Numbered from the stretch's first letter, positions 36,722-46,807 are shown. The stretch: DNA of 64,000 nt from Helicobacter salomonis (GCF_017979425.1 NZ_JAERIS010000006.1:1-64000), one strand, 5' to 3'. Notes: generated by a model from the sequence alone, not told the origin. Program-made: numbers and translations.

Positions 36722-38091
36722 GTGCGCTCCAAGAAAGTCTGTAGGCGTTCTAAAACTTGATCTCCCAAGACAAATAGCGCTTCCTTAAGGTCAATTCCCC
36801 CCTTTTTTCCCAAGAGCGCAACGCGCAAGACTGGCATGAAAGTCCCGGGTTTGAGCGCATGTGCTGCTAAAAAGGTGTGCAAGAGAGTTTGGACATTCTC
36901 TAAGCTGTCTAACGATGCTTCTTTCAAATCGTGCATAAAGGCTTTTAGTAGGGTTCTAGCCTCAGGGTTTTTAAGGGGTTCATAAGCAGTTGGGGGGTCT
37001 AACACCTCATGCACCCCTAAACTCAAACTTTGAAGTGTGGCGCACCGCTCTTTGAGTGCACTTAATAAAATGTCTTTCTGGACGGGTTTTAAACGACCAA
37101 AGCTAGGGGGCATATCAAAATCAACTAAGAGAGTTTGCAGGGTGTCGTTGGAGATGGTTTTGAGGTAGTGGGCATTGAGCCAGTCTAATTTATGAGGGCT
37201 AAAGCAACTGGGCGCGCTATTGAGCTCTTTAGGACTGAAGTGTTGCAGCAATTCCTCTAAGCTAAAAATCTCCTGATCACCATAGCTCCAACCCAAGCGC
37301 ACCAAGAAGTTGAGCAAAGCCTCTTTAAGATAACCTAAATTCTTATAATCCATCACCCCCATCGCTCCATCGCGCTTACTCAGCTTGCGCCCTTGCTCGT
37401 TTAAAATCATGGGGACATGGTAAAAATTAGGCAATCCAAAGCCTAGTGCTTGATAGATGAGGATTTGTTTAGGGGTGTTGCTCAGGTGATCGTCTCCGCG
37501 AATAATATCGGTAATTCCCATCAGTGCGTCATCAACACTCACCACAAAATTATAAGTAGGTGTGCCATCTGCGCGTGCGATGATAAAATCATCTAATTCT
37601 TTGGCCTGTACCACTACCGCGCCCTTAACTCCATCTTCAAAGGCAATTTCTCCTTCTAAAGGGACTTTAAGGCGCACCACGGGGGTAACCCCTTGTGGGG
37701 GCGTGCCTTTAAAATCTCTGTAACGGCGATCGTAACGGGGGGTTTCTCCTCGTACGCGCTGGGATTCTCTTAAAGCTTCTAACTCTTCTTTACTCATGTA
37801 GCAGCGATATGCCTTGTCCGCCTCTAAGAGTTGTTGGATATAGCTTTGATATAGTTTTAAGCGTTGGGATTGGTAGAGAATTTCGCTATCAAAATCTAAG
37901 CCCACCCACTCAAAGGCCTGTAAAATCGCTTCCGTGGCTTCTTGGCTATTGCGTGCTAAATCTGTGTCCTCAATGCGCAAGTAAAATTTTCCCCCCGCTC
38001 CTTTGGCATAGAGATAATTAAAAAGAGCTGTTCTCAATCCCCCGATATGTAAGTGCCCTGTGGGCGAAGGTGCAAAACGCGTCACAACCAT
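36718..38091 (-). CDS. gltX: Glutamyl-tRNA synthetase (GltX1-like)
   Basis: The 457-residue class I enzyme charges tRNA-Glu. HIGH motif in FAPSPTGHLHIGGLRTALF (residues about 6-24), tRNA-contact segment RGDDHLSNTPKQILIYQALG, and the KLSKRDG motif (KMSKS equivalent) are intact. Helicobacter carries two GltX proteins; the YMSKEELEALRE and RYRDFKGTPP segments point to GltX1. The ATG at 38091 with AAAGGATTGAGC ahead of it is preferred over an upstream TTG. Confidence 0.93.
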   Translation of the reverse strand: MVVTRFAPSPTGHLHIGGLRTALFNYLYAKGAGGKFYLRIEDTDLARNSQEATEAILQAFEWVGLDFDSEILYQSQRLKLYQSYIQQLLEADKAYRCYMSKEELEALRESQRVRGETPRYDRRYRDFKGTPPQGVTPVVRLKVPLEGEIAFEDGVKGAVVVQAKELDDFIIARADGTPTYNFVVSVDDALMGITDIIRGDDHLSNTPKQILIYQALGFGLPNFYHVPMILNEQGRKLSKRDGAMGVMDYKNLGYLKEALLNFLVRLGWSYGDQEIFSLEELLQHFSPKELNSAPSCFSPHKLDWLNAHYLKTISNDTLQTLLVDFDMPPSFGRLKPVQKDILLSALKERCATLQSLSLGVHEVLDPPTAYEPLKNPEARTLLKAFMHDLKEASLDSLENVQTLLHTFLAAHALKPGTFMPVLRVALLGKKGGIDLKEALFVLGDQVLERLQTFLERT

Positions 38092-38127
38092 GCTCAATCC
38101 TTTAAGCGCAAAAGTCCTAAAATACGC

Positions 38128-38133
38128 ATTCTA
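38128..38133 (-). promoter_or_regulatory. -10 box of the gltX promoter
   Basis: The minus strand reads TGTATTAGAATGCG; TAGAAT lies about 37 bases ahead of the gltX ATG, a common Helicobacter -10 variant. The exonuclease gene starts divergently 60 bases away. Confidence 0.45.
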
Positions 38134-38153
38134 ATACAAGCTAACTTAAAAGG

Positions 38154-38963
38154 GTGCGCATGCTCTGTGTCCTAGATATTGAAACCGTGCCAGATATTGA
38201 GCTCATTAGTCGCGATTTAGACCCCGATTGGGCACTAAGCCCATTGGACCTTTGCACCAAGGCGTTTGCCATGCAAAAAGCCAAGAGTGGGAGCGAGTTT
38301 TTACCTCTATATTGGCATAAAGTGGTGTCCATTGCTGCCGTGTTAGCCGATGCGCAGGGGCATTTTATCAAAGTGGGCAATTTTGGCAGACAAGAAGGGC
38401 AAAAGGAGGACGAAAAGCACTTAGTCGCGGATTTTCTAAGCTTTTTTAATCACAAAAAACCCATGTTAGTCAGCTTTAATGGGCGTAACTTTGACTTGCC
38501 TGTGTTGATGCTCAAAGCTCTAGCCTATAACCTGGACGCACGCACCTTTTACAGCCAAGAAAATAAGTGGGAGAATTACCGCTACCGCTACAACGAAGCA
38601 TTCCACATAGACTTACTCGATAGCCTCTCTCATTTTAACACCCAAGCGAGACTTAAGCTCGATGGGGTATGCGCTATGGCGGGCTTACCGGGCAAATTTG
38701 ACCTGAGTGGAGGACATGTGCACGAAATTTATTATGGCCAAGAGAGTGATCGTTTGGATCGCATCGATAACTATTGTCAGGGAGATGTGCTCAACACCTA
38801 TTGGCTGTATTTAAAATACATTCTCTCCAAAGGCATGCTAGCCAAAGAACACTACCTCAATATTCTTGTGGACTTTAAAAACAAACTCCCCCAAGATAAA
38901 CCTTACAGCGCCGTTTTTGCGCAAGCACTGGAGCGTGAAGTTCAGGCAGAAATGCAGGATTGA
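38154..38963 (+). CDS. PolB-like 3'-5' exonuclease domain protein
   Basis: The 269-residue protein is a DnaQ-fold nuclease related to the exonuclease domain of family B polymerases. Exo I is seen as LCVLDIETVPDIE (Asp, Glu), Exo II as LVSFNGRNFDLPVLMLKA, and Exo III near CQGDVLNTYWLYLKY. It is a stand-alone exonuclease without a polymerase domain; the cellular role is unknown, probably DNA repair. Start either GTG 38154 or ATG 38160. Confidence 0.82.
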   Translation: MRMLCVLDIETVPDIELISRDLDPDWALSPLDLCTKAFAMQKAKSGSEFLPLYWHKVVSIAAVLADAQGHFIKVGNFGRQEGQKEDEKHLVADFLSFFNHKKPMLVSFNGRNFDLPVLMLKALAYNLDARTFYSQENKWENYRYRYNEAFHIDLLDSLSHFNTQARLKLDGVCAMAGLPGKFDLSGGHVHEIYYGQESDRLDRIDNYCQGDVLNTYWLYLKYILSKGMLAKEHYLNILVDFKNKLPQDKPYSAVFAQALEREVQAEMQD

Positions 38964-39029
38964 CACGATGCAAAGCAGTGCGTCAGTCCTGATTGGCTAT
39001 CATGCCTATACTTCGCATCGAGGTTAGCT

Positions 39030-40064
39030 GTGGATTTTTATCAGACTCTCTTGCAGTTTTTCATGGATCCTACGCAGGTGCTTTTAAGCAATGTGGGAGA
39101 TGAGATTTTAGAGAGTTTAAAACTCCCGTTTTTGGGCAATGCTCTAGTGAGTTTAGCGCTAATGGCGTGGGGATATCAGCGCGTGCGTTTGGGAGATATG
39201 TTTAGCTCCAAGACACTCTTTTCTCTAGCGGGCTTTGCAGGCTTCTTTACACTGTTTAACTACGCTTGGAAACATTCTCAGGACTTCTATACGAAGCTCA
39301 AAATCCTTGTGTTTTATGGTTCAGATGTCTTAATGGGTATCGTTCGCTCAAGTTTGCAAAATTCTAGCTTAGGGCTCGAAAATCTATCTTTAGATTTTGC
39401 CTTCCTTACTAACCAAGCCTTCCACACCTTGGGCTTACTCCTTCAGACAATGGATGCATCTACTCTGCAAGTGCATGAAATGCTTGTTCTAGGCGTGCTA
39501 CTCTCCCAAGGAGCTCTGCTCACCTTATTGCTCGCTTTAGCTCTGATGGTTGCCATTGAAATCTATCTTTGGTTGGCTTTAGGCATCTTGGTATTACCCT
39601 TAGGCTTTTTTGCCAACACACGACCAATGCTCTGGCTCTACTTAAAAAAGTGCGTTGCCCTGAGTTTCTACCAGCCCATTGTGGTCTTGCTTGCCTGCTA
39701 TAATGCACGAGTATTACAAACTTTAATCCCCGCGCTCAACACTCCACAAGCCTATGAAACTTATGTGCTGGTCATCATTAGTGCGCTTTTAGAGCTCTTT
39801 TTAATCCAACGGGTGCCCCACTTTATTCAGTCTTTGTTTCATACTCAAGGCGGTGTCAAAGACATGGTACATTTGGTGGGCTTAGGTAGGGCGAGCTTCT
39901 TGCAAAATGTGCAGACAATCTACCACTCCGGTGTGTCTAACACAGCTCAACACAGCCACGCCACCGCGTACATGCCTCAAGAGATGTCCTTACATGTCCA
40001 GACGCTCTCAGACTCCAAGCCTCACATCGATACCACCACTTTTAGGAGCACTAATGGGTCTTAA
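39030..40064 (+). CDS. comB6: ComB6/VirB6-like competence type IV secretion protein
   Basis: The 344-residue protein is an inner-membrane protein with about six helices and the TrbL/VirB6-type central block (LALMVAIEIYLWLALGILVLPLGFF, broken here as residues about 168-192). In H. pylori ComB6 is the channel component of the ComB system that takes up DNA. Recognition rests on topology, the central motif and the following gene, which is ComB7-like. The start is a GTG at 39030. The C-terminal tail is hydrophilic. The downstream comB8-comB10 genes are not present here. Confidence 0.8.
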   Translation: MDFYQTLLQFFMDPTQVLLSNVGDEILESLKLPFLGNALVSLALMAWGYQRVRLGDMFSSKTLFSLAGFAGFFTLFNYAWKHSQDFYTKLKILVFYGSDVLMGIVRSSLQNSSLGLENLSLDFAFLTNQAFHTLGLLLQTMDASTLQVHEMLVLGVLLSQGALLTLLLALALMVAIEIYLWLALGILVLPLGFFANTRPMLWLYLKKCVALSFYQPIVVLLACYNARVLQTLIPALNTPQAYETYVLVIISALLELFLIQRVPHFIQSLFHTQGGVKDMVHLVGLGRASFLQNVQTIYHSGVSNTAQHSHATAYMPQEMSLHVQTLSDSKPHIDTTTFRSTNGS

Positions 40065-40179
40065 ATGGATGTTCAACTTAGCTTTGCTTCTTAGTCTTGG
40101 GGCTTGCACCAGTCAGGTTTACGAAATGCAAAAAAGCCCGTGCGCGCTCATGAGCTCCCAAGTAGAAGTAGCATCATAG
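40054..40179 (+). CDS. comB7: ComB7-like small lipoprotein
   Basis: The 41-residue product starts inside the end of comB6 (11-base overlap). It has a hydrophobic signal with lipobox SLGAC (Cys18) and the mature part CTSQVYEMQKSPC, matching the pattern of H. pylori ComB7, a tiny lipoprotein that stabilises ComB9. The gene is shorter than most automatic length cut-offs. Position right after comB6 supports it strongly. Confidence 0.85.
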   Translation: MGLKWMFNLALLLSLGACTSQVYEMQKSPCALMSSQVEVAS

Positions 40180-40318
40180 AATTGACATATTCTCCATAGC
40201 TTCATGCTTGGGCTTTAGCGTGCGAGTGCTCAGGTCTACCTGCGTTTAGCAGGTGGGCTATGGGCGAACACGCAGAAACCTTGTCAGCCCTCTCAGTGTT
40301 CTTTGAGCAAAGATCAAC
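40180..40318. repeat. Hairpin-containing gap after comB7
   Basis: comB8 would be expected here but no coding frame is seen. A hairpin ACCTGC-GTTTA-GCAGGT lies at 40238-40254. Its TTTA loop resembles the loops of the IS605-type end hairpins elsewhere in the window, so it may be a relic of such an element, or simply the comB7 terminator. Confidence 0.35.
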
Positions 40319-40324
40319 TAGAAT
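40319..40324 (+). promoter_or_regulatory. -10 box for DUF507-carA
   Basis: CAACTAGAATAG gives TAGAAT 27 bases before the ATG at 40351, a spacing that fits a short leader with GAGGACGG as ribosome site. Confidence 0.5.
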
Positions 40325-40350
40325 AGTGGCTATTTTTGAGGACGGCGCAG

Positions 40351-40902
40351 ATGAGATTGAAACCTAACCATATTGGCTACATTGTGCATAAAATTGCCCA
40401 AGATTTGGTGCGCTCACCCTTGTTAGAACTTAGAGGCACTTTGGACGAATTGACTCGGATTATCCAGCATGTTTTACAAGAAAATGTCGCGCAGGAGGCG
40501 CGCTTGGACGAACAGGCGCGCGAGCTCTTAGAAGATCATTTAGATGAAATTGAATTTATGCGCATTGATGAACGGCATTTATTTTGGATGATTAAAAAAG
40601 AGCTTGCCTCTAAAATAGAATTTGTCCTACTGTGGGAAGATCGCTGCAATGCGCTCTCGCATGCGATTTTAGATAATATTTTAGATGCGGATATTGTCAT
40701 GTTTTCCGTTTCTGAAAATCTAATTCGTAATCTCATCTTTAAATCCATGGATACTTACGCAAAGCTCTACGAGAGCATTGAGCTAGAGGTGGCCGAAAAA
40801 ATCAAGCATTATAAACGCAAGTTGCCTGTGGGGAGCGATGCGTACGAGTTGGTTTTTGAGCGCATGTATGAGGAAGAATTACGCCGTAAGGGTTTTTTAT
40901 AG
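40351..40902 (+). CDS. DUF507 family protein
   Basis: The 183-residue, mostly helical protein begins MRLKPNHIGYIVHKIAQDL and has two similar halves, as in the DUF507 family of Campylobacterota. Function is unknown. It lies directly ahead of carA; its stop (TAG) shares a base with the carA GTG start, so translation is coupled, as in H. pylori HP1236-HP1237. The ATG at 40351 is preferred to the frame extension 15 bases upstream. Confidence 0.8.
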   Translation: MRLKPNHIGYIVHKIAQDLVRSPLLELRGTLDELTRIIQHVLQENVAQEARLDEQARELLEDHLDEIEFMRIDERHLFWMIKKELASKIEFVLLWEDRCNALSHAILDNILDADIVMFSVSENLIRNLIFKSMDTYAKLYESIELEVAEKIKHYKRKLPVGSDAYELVFERMYEEELRRKGFL

Positions 40903-42047
40903 TGGCATCCATCTTATTTGAAAATGGGGTATTCTTAGAAGCGCGGAGTTTTGGAGCGTCAGGTGTGCGTGTGGGCGAAGCGGTCTTTAACACCGCTATG
41001 AGTGGTTATGAAGAGATTATTAGCGATCCGAGTTATTATGGGCAGTTTGTGATCTTTAGCACGCCAGAGGTGGGGGTTGTGGGGGTGAATGGACAGGATC
41101 GCGAATCGACAAGTTATTGCTCTGGAATCCTGGTACGCCACACCCCTACCCGTTATTCTAATTTTAGAGCGCGAGAGGGTTTAGGAGCGTGGCTACAAAG
41201 ACAGGGCGTACTAGGGATCTGCGGCGTGGACACGCGCGCACTGGTAGGGATGTTGCGCGATGAGGGTGCAATGCAGGTGGTAATTTCTACCACTTTCATG
41301 GAAAAAGATGCACTTGCCAAAATTTTGCGCAATACTCCTCCTCTACGCGAAATGAATGTAATTCCCATGGTTTCCAATAAGGCCACCCCTCCCACACACG
41401 GCTCTTATGACTTCAACACTCTAGCATACCGCCCCCTAGCACACACACAACACACTATCGGGGTGTTAGATTTTGGGGTCAAGCAAAGTATTTTAAATCA
41501 TTTAGGCGCAGTGGGTTTAGGGGTGCGCCTCTATAGGCATGAGAGTCGGGCACACGCCCTCATTGAAGCCTATAAGCGAGGGGAAATTGGGGGGGTTCTA
41601 CTCTCCAATGGGCCGGGCGACCCGCTCAAACTCAAAAATGAGATTAAGGAAATCCAGGCCCTCATTGAGGCGCGCATTCCTTTGTGTGGGATTTGTTTGG
41701 GACATCAACTCCTGAGCCTGGCTTATGGTTATTCCACTTATAAACTCAAATTTGGTCACCATGGGAGCAATCACCCCGTGCTTCACCGCGCCACGGGACG
41801 CATAGAGATTAGCGCGCAGAACCACAATTATTGTGTGCCTGAGGACATTGAGCACGTGGCTACTATTACCCATATCAATCTCTTTGATGGTACGATCGAG
41901 GGGCTGGCCTATCGCGATCACCCTATTCTCTCTGTGCAACACCATCCTGAGGCTAGCCCTGGACCTGAAGATGGACTCTATATCTTTCAAGAGTTTGCCC
42001 GTTTAGTGCGCTCGCCAAACACTGCCCTGCTGCCACAAACTACTTGA
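40902..42047 (+). CDS. carA: Carbamoyl-phosphate synthase small subunit
   Basis: The 381-residue glutaminase subunit releases ammonia from glutamine for carbamoyl phosphate, used for pyrimidines and arginine. N-terminal domain motif AVFNTAMSGYEEIISDPSY, catalytic Cys in LCGICLGHQLLSLAYG, GSNHPV, and VQHHPEASPGPED with the His-Glu pair are all present. The start is a GTG overlapping the DUF507 stop. A terminator follows. CarB is not in this window. Confidence 0.96.
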   Translation: MASILFENGVFLEARSFGASGVRVGEAVFNTAMSGYEEIISDPSYYGQFVIFSTPEVGVVGVNGQDRESTSYCSGILVRHTPTRYSNFRAREGLGAWLQRQGVLGICGVDTRALVGMLRDEGAMQVVISTTFMEKDALAKILRNTPPLREMNVIPMVSNKATPPTHGSYDFNTLAYRPLAHTQHTIGVLDFGVKQSILNHLGAVGLGVRLYRHESRAHALIEAYKRGEIGGVLLSNGPGDPLKLKNEIKEIQALIEARIPLCGICLGHQLLSLAYGYSTYKLKFGHHGSNHPVLHRATGRIEISAQNHNYCVPEDIEHVATITHINLFDGTIEGLAYRDHPILSVQHHPEASPGPEDGLYIFQEFARLVRSPNTALLPQTT

Positions 42048-42127
42048 GGTCAGACACACAAAGTAGGCCGAGGAGCCGATCGATCAGCGAAAAACCCCTA
42101 TAACGACACTAGCCCTACTCATAGCCG

Positions 42128-42148
42128 TCAGGAGACCTGAGTTTTTTT
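42128..42148 (+). terminator. Rho-independent terminator after carA
   Basis: TCAGG-AGA-CCTGA followed by GTTTTTTT forms a short hairpin with a seven-T tail, 80 bases after the carA stop, in the carA direction. Confidence 0.6.
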
Positions 42149-42242
42149 GCGGATTTTGCATGGGGCTCCAACGCCCCCATTTCGTCAGAGCGACAACCAC
42201 TAGCAACAGAGCTACCAGCGGCGCTCAGAACCGCCCTACAAG

Positions 42243-43247
42243 TTACTTCCCAAAACGCCCGCCAGTGGTAGGATAACCATAGATCGATCCATCTTTGATT
42301 TTCATGTGATCTTCCCATGGCAATTTGTATTTACCAGCGGCCAAGTCTTTAATATAGGTCAAGCCCGCATCAGATTCTCCTCCAGGTTTAGCAACATAAC
42401 CGCGGTGACCCAAGTTGTAAATATTGTTTTCCAAGCCCCAGCTCAAGCGCGCATTATCGGCCATTTTGGGGTAAATCTCACCTGTGACGATTTCCCAAGG
42501 ATTGCGATGTCCTTGCACGAGAGTGGTCCCATCGAAATTACAAATCTGCCCTTCTCCAAAATAGTAAAAGACATTGTCATAGCCAGCTAAATTCACGCTC
42601 ACGGTATACATCAGGTTATGCCATGCATTTGAACGGTTAGTAAGAATCCATTGATCATTAACTTGAGTACTATAACCTGAAATGCGAATGTAAACATTGC
42701 ATCCCTTGTATGCTGCTTCTCTAGCTAGCTCTGGAATCATGCCATCATGGCAGATACACACAGCCAATTTAGAGCCTCCAGGTCCATCACACACAGGCAT
42801 GCCTAGATCGCCAGGATACCAAGGTTCGATGGGGTTCCATGGGAAGAGTTTACGATATTTTAGGACAATTTCTCCCTGTGGATTGATGATAATAGCGGTA
42901 TTGTAAGGATTTTTGTTAGGATCAGGATTTCTTTCCATGACAGAAAACACGCCAAACACACCTGCTTCTTTACACGCTTTGGCATACATCTCGGTTTCTT
43001 TGCCAGGCACATCGAGCAAGAACTCCTCGCTTAACCATTTAGCGGTATTCAGTCCTTGCGTGCTGTATTCAGGGAAAATAATGAGCTCTACACCAGGATA
43101 ACCCGCTTTTGTGGCATGCAAGGTCCTAATAATGCTTTCAATGTTCCTATCAATATCAGCCCGACTATTGACAACGGGGACAGGAAACTGAACCGCCGCA
43201 ACTAAAAAACCCTCAATGGGTTTACCCATACTTCCAATGCTACCCAT
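42243..43247 (-). CDS. amiF: Formamidase AmiF
   Basis: The 334-residue nitrilase-family enzyme converts formamide to formate and ammonia, a second ammonia source beside urease in gastric Helicobacter. The catalytic triad is intact: Glu60 in [11 protein letters not shown], Lys133 in YRKLFPWNP and Cys166 in AVCICHDGM. Length and sequence fit H. pylori AmiF (HP1238). It is separately transcribed; AGGAG precedes the ATG and an AT-rich stretch lies upstream. In H. pylori amiF expression answers to nitrogen and acid, which cannot be judged here. Confidence 0.96.
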   Translation of the reverse strand: MGSIGSMGKPIEGFLVAAVQFPVPVVNSRADIDRNIESIIRTLHATKAGYPGVELIIFPEYSTQGLNTAKWLSEEFLLDVPGKETEMYAKACKEAGVFGVFSVMERNPDPNKNPYNTAIIINPQGEIVLKYRKLFPWNPIEPWYPGDLGMPVCDGPGGSKLAVCICHDGMIPELAREAAYKGCNVYIRISGYSTQVNDQWILTNRSNAWHNLMYTVSVNLAGYDNVFYYFGEGQICNFDGTTLVQGHRNPWEIVTGEIYPKMADNARLSWGLENNIYNLGHRGYVAKPGGESDAGLTYIKDLAAGKYKLPWEDHMKIKDGSIYGYPTTGGRFGK

Positions 43248-43328
43248 AAAAACTCCTATCGTATGAATTTAGCAACTCGCATTGCTAAGAGAGTATTAAA
43301 AAACAGTTTGAATGGAAAGTAAATGAGA

Positions 43329-43484
43329 TCAGAGGTCGTTGAGATACTTAATCAGCCTGCGATCACCATTATAGGAAAAGAGCGAGGAGCTCTCTGGTAG
43401 ACCCTCATTTTTTAAAGTTTCAAAAAGAGAGAATGCGCACGACAGCAGGGTTTCACTTCGCTTACTGTCCACGATAAACCCCAT
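43329..43484 (-). CDS. Small hypothetical ORF between prfA and amiF
   Basis: A 51-codon frame starts with ATG 30 bases after the prfA stop, with AAGGGA some 13 bases ahead of it, and ends FSYNGDRRLIKYLNDL. The composition looks like protein rather than chance, and it may be the C-terminal piece of a decayed gene. I do not recognise a family. It is too short for firm support. Confidence 0.35.
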   Translation of the reverse strand: MGFIVDSKRSETLLSCAFSLFETLKNEGLPESSSLFSYNGDRRLIKYLNDL

Positions 43485-43513
43485 GATATGATGTTATCCC
43501 TTCGCGGGGCTTT

Positions 43514-44584
43514 TTATAGGTTCGAAGGCTGTGCGCTCACCACTGCTTGGGCATGTGCGATCAAGGGTTCGATCACGGGGTCTAAATTGCCCGAGAGCAT
43601 GATCTCCTCTAGACTATAAAGGGTTAGATTAATGCGGTGATCACTCAAGCGGTTTTGCGGATAGTTATAGGTGCGGATGCGCTCGCTACGATCCCCACTG
43701 CCCACCTGCATTTTACGCTCCTCTGAGTGGGCTTGTTGTTGTTCTTCTATTTGCTTTTCATACAAACGGGCTTTTAAAATCTTTAAAGCCTTGTCCTTGT
43801 TTTTATGTTGGGATTTTTCATCCTGCATAGAAACACTGATTCCGCTGGGCACATGCGTGATACGCACAGCGGAGTCGGTGGTGTTCACGCACTGCCCGCC
43901 ATGTCCGCCCGCCCTAAAAACCTCAATGCGTAAATCATTGGGGTTAATATTGATCTCCACATCATCGGCTTCAGGCATGATTGCCACGGTGATGGCTGAG
44001 GTGTGGATACGCCCTTGCGATTCGGTCTCTGGCACGCGTTGCACGCGGTGCGTGCCTGCCTCAAATTTGAGGCGCGAATACACCCCCTGCCCTTTGATCA
44101 AAGCGATCATCTCCTTATAGCCCCCCACGCTATTCTCGCTGGAGCTCACAATTTCTACTTTCCAGCGTTTTAAATCTGCGTAACGGCAGTAGGCTTTAAA
44201 GAGATCGCCCACAAAGATACCTGCCTCGTCGCCTCCCGTGCCCGCACGCAATTCCAAATAGATATTTTTGTTGTCATTAGGGTCTTTGGGGATGAGCAAA
44301 ATCTTAATGCGCTCCTCTAGGACTTTGCTTTGCTCCTCTAAGAGTTTGAGCTCTTCTTTGGCTAATTCGCCTAGCTCCTTGTCCTCTAATAAGGCTTTGT
44401 TTTCTTGGATCGAATCAAGCACACCTAAATACTCTTTTGCTTGTGTGGCAAGCTCTTCTAAGCTAGCTTGTTCTTTACTCAGCTCGGTTAGGCGCTTGAC
44501 ATCGCTTAAGACTTCAGGTTGGGTGAGAGAGAGGGAGAGCGCGTCATAACGCGCCACGACCTCTTTTAGTTTAGCAGATAGCAC
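43514..44584 (-). CDS. prfA: Peptide chain release factor 1
   Basis: The 356-residue factor reads UAA and UAG. It has the GGQ motif in [17 protein letters not shown] and the codon-recognition PxT tripeptide as PET in [17 protein letters not shown]. It starts three bases after rpsT on the same strand, as in H. pylori HP0076-HP0077. In the genome context shown, UGA would need RF2 elsewhere. Confidence 0.96.
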   Translation of the reverse strand: MLSAKLKEVVARYDALSLSLTQPEVLSDVKRLTELSKEQASLEELATQAKEYLGVLDSIQENKALLEDKELGELAKEELKLLEEQSKVLEERIKILLIPKDPNDNKNIYLELRAGTGGDEAGIFVGDLFKAYCRYADLKRWKVEIVSSSENSVGGYKEMIALIKGQGVYSRLKFEAGTHRVQRVPETESQGRIHTSAITVAIMPEADDVEININPNDLRIEVFRAGGHGGQCVNTTDSAVRITHVPSGISVSMQDEKSQHKNKDKALKILKARLYEKQIEEQQQAHSEERKMQVGSGDRSERIRTYNYPQNRLSDHRINLTLYSLEEIMLSGNLDPVIEPLIAHAQAVVSAQPSNL

Positions 44585-44587
44585 GAT

Positions 44588-44863
44588 TTAAGCGTTGGCT
44601 AGAGCGATCTTCTTCACACTCGCGTTCAAGCGCGACACCTTCCTAGACGCGGTGTTCTTCTTTAAAACACCCTTACTCACGAATTTATGCAATTCTTTAT
44701 TCGCTACTTTAAGGGTTTCTTGGGCTTTAGGGAGGTCATTATGCGCCACCGCTTCGCGCACCGCCTTCACAATGTTTTTCAAACGGGTTTTATAAAAGCG
44801 GTTGCGCTCGGTGCGCTTGAGGGTTTGGCGGATGCGCTTCTCTGCCGATTTGTGGTTAGCCAT
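44588..44863 (-). CDS. rpsT: 30S ribosomal protein S20
   Basis: The 91-residue basic protein binds 16S rRNA early in 30S assembly. It begins [20 protein letters not shown] and has the typical helical pattern and length. It heads the rpsT-prfA unit, divergent from glmM; ATTCTAACATACTAT upstream on the minus strand may be its -10 region. Confidence 0.96.
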   Translation of the reverse strand: MANHKSAEKRIRQTLKRTERNRFYKTRLKNIVKAVREAVAHNDLPKAQETLKVANKELHKFVSKGVLKKNTASRKVSRLNASVKKIALANA

Positions 44864-44894
44864 GCACTTAATCCTTTTATCAAAAATAGTATGT

Positions 44895-44900
44895 TAGAAT
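44895..44900 (+). promoter_or_regulatory. -10 box of the glmM promoter
   Basis: ATGTTAGAATTG contains TAGAAT about 44 bases before the glmM ATG in an AT-rich divergent region shared with rpsT. Confidence 0.45.
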
Positions 44901-44943
44901 TGTAGCTTTATCTTAATTAAAGACAACTAAATTTGGGGCGCGC

Positions 44944-46278
44944 ATGATTTTTGGCACGGATGGGGTCAGGGGCAGGGCGGGCGTAGAGATCACGCCTATG
45001 TTTGTGATGCAACTGGGCATCGCCGCGGGGCTCTATTTTCGTAAACAAGCCATCAGCAATAAAATCTTAGTGGGCAAGGACACGCGCCGTAGCGGTTACA
45101 TGATTGAAAACGCCTTAGTGAGCGCACTCACTTCTGTAGGCTATGATGTGATTCAAATTGGTCCTATGCCAACACCCGCCATTGCCTTTTTAACTGAAAA
45201 TATGCGCTGTGATGCGGGGGTGATGATTAGTGCCAGTCATAACCCTTTTGAGGACAATGGGATCAAGTTTTTCGATCGCTTTGGCTACAAGCTCCAAAGG
45301 GAGAGTGAATTACAGATTGAAAAAATCTTTGCTGATAGTAAGCGCGTGGAGCAGAGTTGCCAGTCTGGACTAGATATTGGGAGTGCTAAACGCATTGATG
45401 ATGTAATTGGGCGCTACATCGTGCATTTGAAAAATTCCTTCCCTAAACATCTCAATTTGCAGGGCATGCGCGTGGTGATTGACACGGCTAATGGGGCGGG
45501 CTACAAGGTTGCTCCTGTGGTCTTTAGTGAGTTGGGTGCAGATGTGATTGTGATCAATGATGAGCCCAATGGGAGCAATATCAACGCGCAATGTGGCGCG
45601 CTCTATCCTTTAGAGCTGAGCCAAGAAGTCAAACGCTACCGCGCGGATTTGGGTATTGCCTTAGATGGAGATGCCGATCGGCTAGTGGTTGTGGATAATA
45701 CCGGCGTGGTAGTGCCCGGGGATAAACTCATTGGCGCGCTCGCCCTTTACAACCACAAGCGCAATGCGTTAAGCAACGCTAGCATTGTAGCCACCACAAT
45801 GAGCAATCTCTCTTTAGAAGAATATCTCAAGCAGCATCATATCGGGGTGGTGTTTTGCGATGTGGGGGATAAATGCGTGAGCGCAGCAATGCAACAACAT
45901 AGCTTGAGTTTTGGAGCAGAGCAGAGCGGGCATCTCATCTTTGGGGATTATTCTAAAACCGGAGATGGGATTATGGGCGCACTGCAGGTAGCCGCCATGG
46001 TGGTAGAGAGCAAACAGCCCAGTAGCAAGGTTCTCAACCCTTTTAATCTCTACCCTCAAGTACTCGAAAATGTGCGTGTGAAAGAGAAAAAGCCCTTAGA
46101 TAAATTGCCCGGGTTTGAGCAGAAATTGCAGGCTTTAGAAAAGGCGCATATCCGCCATCTAATTCGCTACTCGGGCACAGAAAATCTCTTGCGCATTCTC
46201 TTAGAGGGCAAGGAGCGCACTCTGTTAGAAAATAAAGCTAAGGAGCTCAAAGCCTTTTTACAAGAGCAACTGTTTTGA
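44944..46278 (+). CDS. glmM: Phosphoglucosamine mutase
   Basis: The 444-residue enzyme makes glucosamine 1-phosphate for peptidoglycan and LPS. The phosphoserine loop is [17 protein letters not shown], the magnesium loop [13 protein letters not shown], and the C-terminal phosphate loop [11 protein letters not shown]. In H. pylori it is HP0075 (once ureC), next to the urease genes through lspA; here lspA follows with a four-base overlap but urease does not. Confidence 0.97.
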   Translation: MIFGTDGVRGRAGVEITPMFVMQLGIAAGLYFRKQAISNKILVGKDTRRSGYMIENALVSALTSVGYDVIQIGPMPTPAIAFLTENMRCDAGVMISASHNPFEDNGIKFFDRFGYKLQRESELQIEKIFADSKRVEQSCQSGLDIGSAKRIDDVIGRYIVHLKNSFPKHLNLQGMRVVIDTANGAGYKVAPVVFSELGADVIVINDEPNGSNINAQCGALYPLELSQEVKRYRADLGIALDGDADRLVVVDNTGVVVPGDKLIGALALYNHKRNALSNASIVATTMSNLSLEEYLKQHHIGVVFCDVGDKCVSAAMQQHSLSFGAEQSGHLIFGDYSKTGDGIMGALQVAAMVVESKQPSSKVLNPFNLYPQVLENVRVKEKKPLDKLPGFEQKLQALEKAHIRHLIRYSGTENLLRILLEGKERTLLENKAKELKAFLQEQLF

Positions 46279-46769
46279 GTGTTATGCCTTTTAAGCGCGC
46301 GTTGTTCTGGCTTGTAGGGGTGGGGTTATTAGCTGTACTGTGCGATCAAGCCATCAAGCAATGGATTTTACAAGGATTTAGAGCAGAGGGACCGGTGATC
46401 TCTATCGTGCTTGCTTATAATAAGGGTGTGGCTTTTTCTATGCTGGAGTTTTTAGGACCTTGGCTCAAGTATTTGCAAACCCTTTTAATTGTAGGGATGG
46501 CAGTTATGATTTTATCCCAACGCGACCTTTTGATCCAAACTTATCTTGCTTTTGGGTTGATTTTGGGAGGTGGGAGTTCTAATCTGCTGGATCGCTTCGT
46601 GCATGGGCATGTGATCGATTATGTCTATTGGCATTATAAATTTGATTTTGCGGTGTTTAATTTAGCCGATGTGCTCATTGATATAGGCGTGGGCTTACTC
46701 TTGCTGGATGCACTCAGACAAAAGTTAAGCAAGAACAAAAGCCTTAAGGCAAAAGACCAACACAATTAG
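46275..46769 (+). CDS. lspA: Lipoprotein signal peptidase
   Basis: The 164-residue inner-membrane aspartic peptidase removes signal peptides from prolipoproteins such as the LptE- and ComB7-like products in this window. It has four helices and the two catalytic Asp motifs: [18 protein letters not shown] and [11 protein letters not shown], plus NKGVAFSML. It overlaps glmM by four bases. H. pylori lspA is HP0074. Confidence 0.95.
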   Translation: MSVMPFKRALFWLVGVGLLAVLCDQAIKQWILQGFRAEGPVISIVLAYNKGVAFSMLEFLGPWLKYLQTLLIVGMAVMILSQRDLLIQTYLAFGLILGGGSSNLLDRFVHGHVIDYVYWHYKFDFAVFNLADVLIDIGVGLLLLDALRQKLSKNKSLKAKDQHN

Positions 46770-46807
46770 GTATAATGGTGGTTTTTAGCAACTCCTAGTA
46801 AATTGTG

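Noticed and set aside
42150-42242. Terminator for amiF at the GGGG/CCCC repeat near 42160-42180
   Set aside because: The stem is short and no T run follows on the minus strand, so it was not listed.
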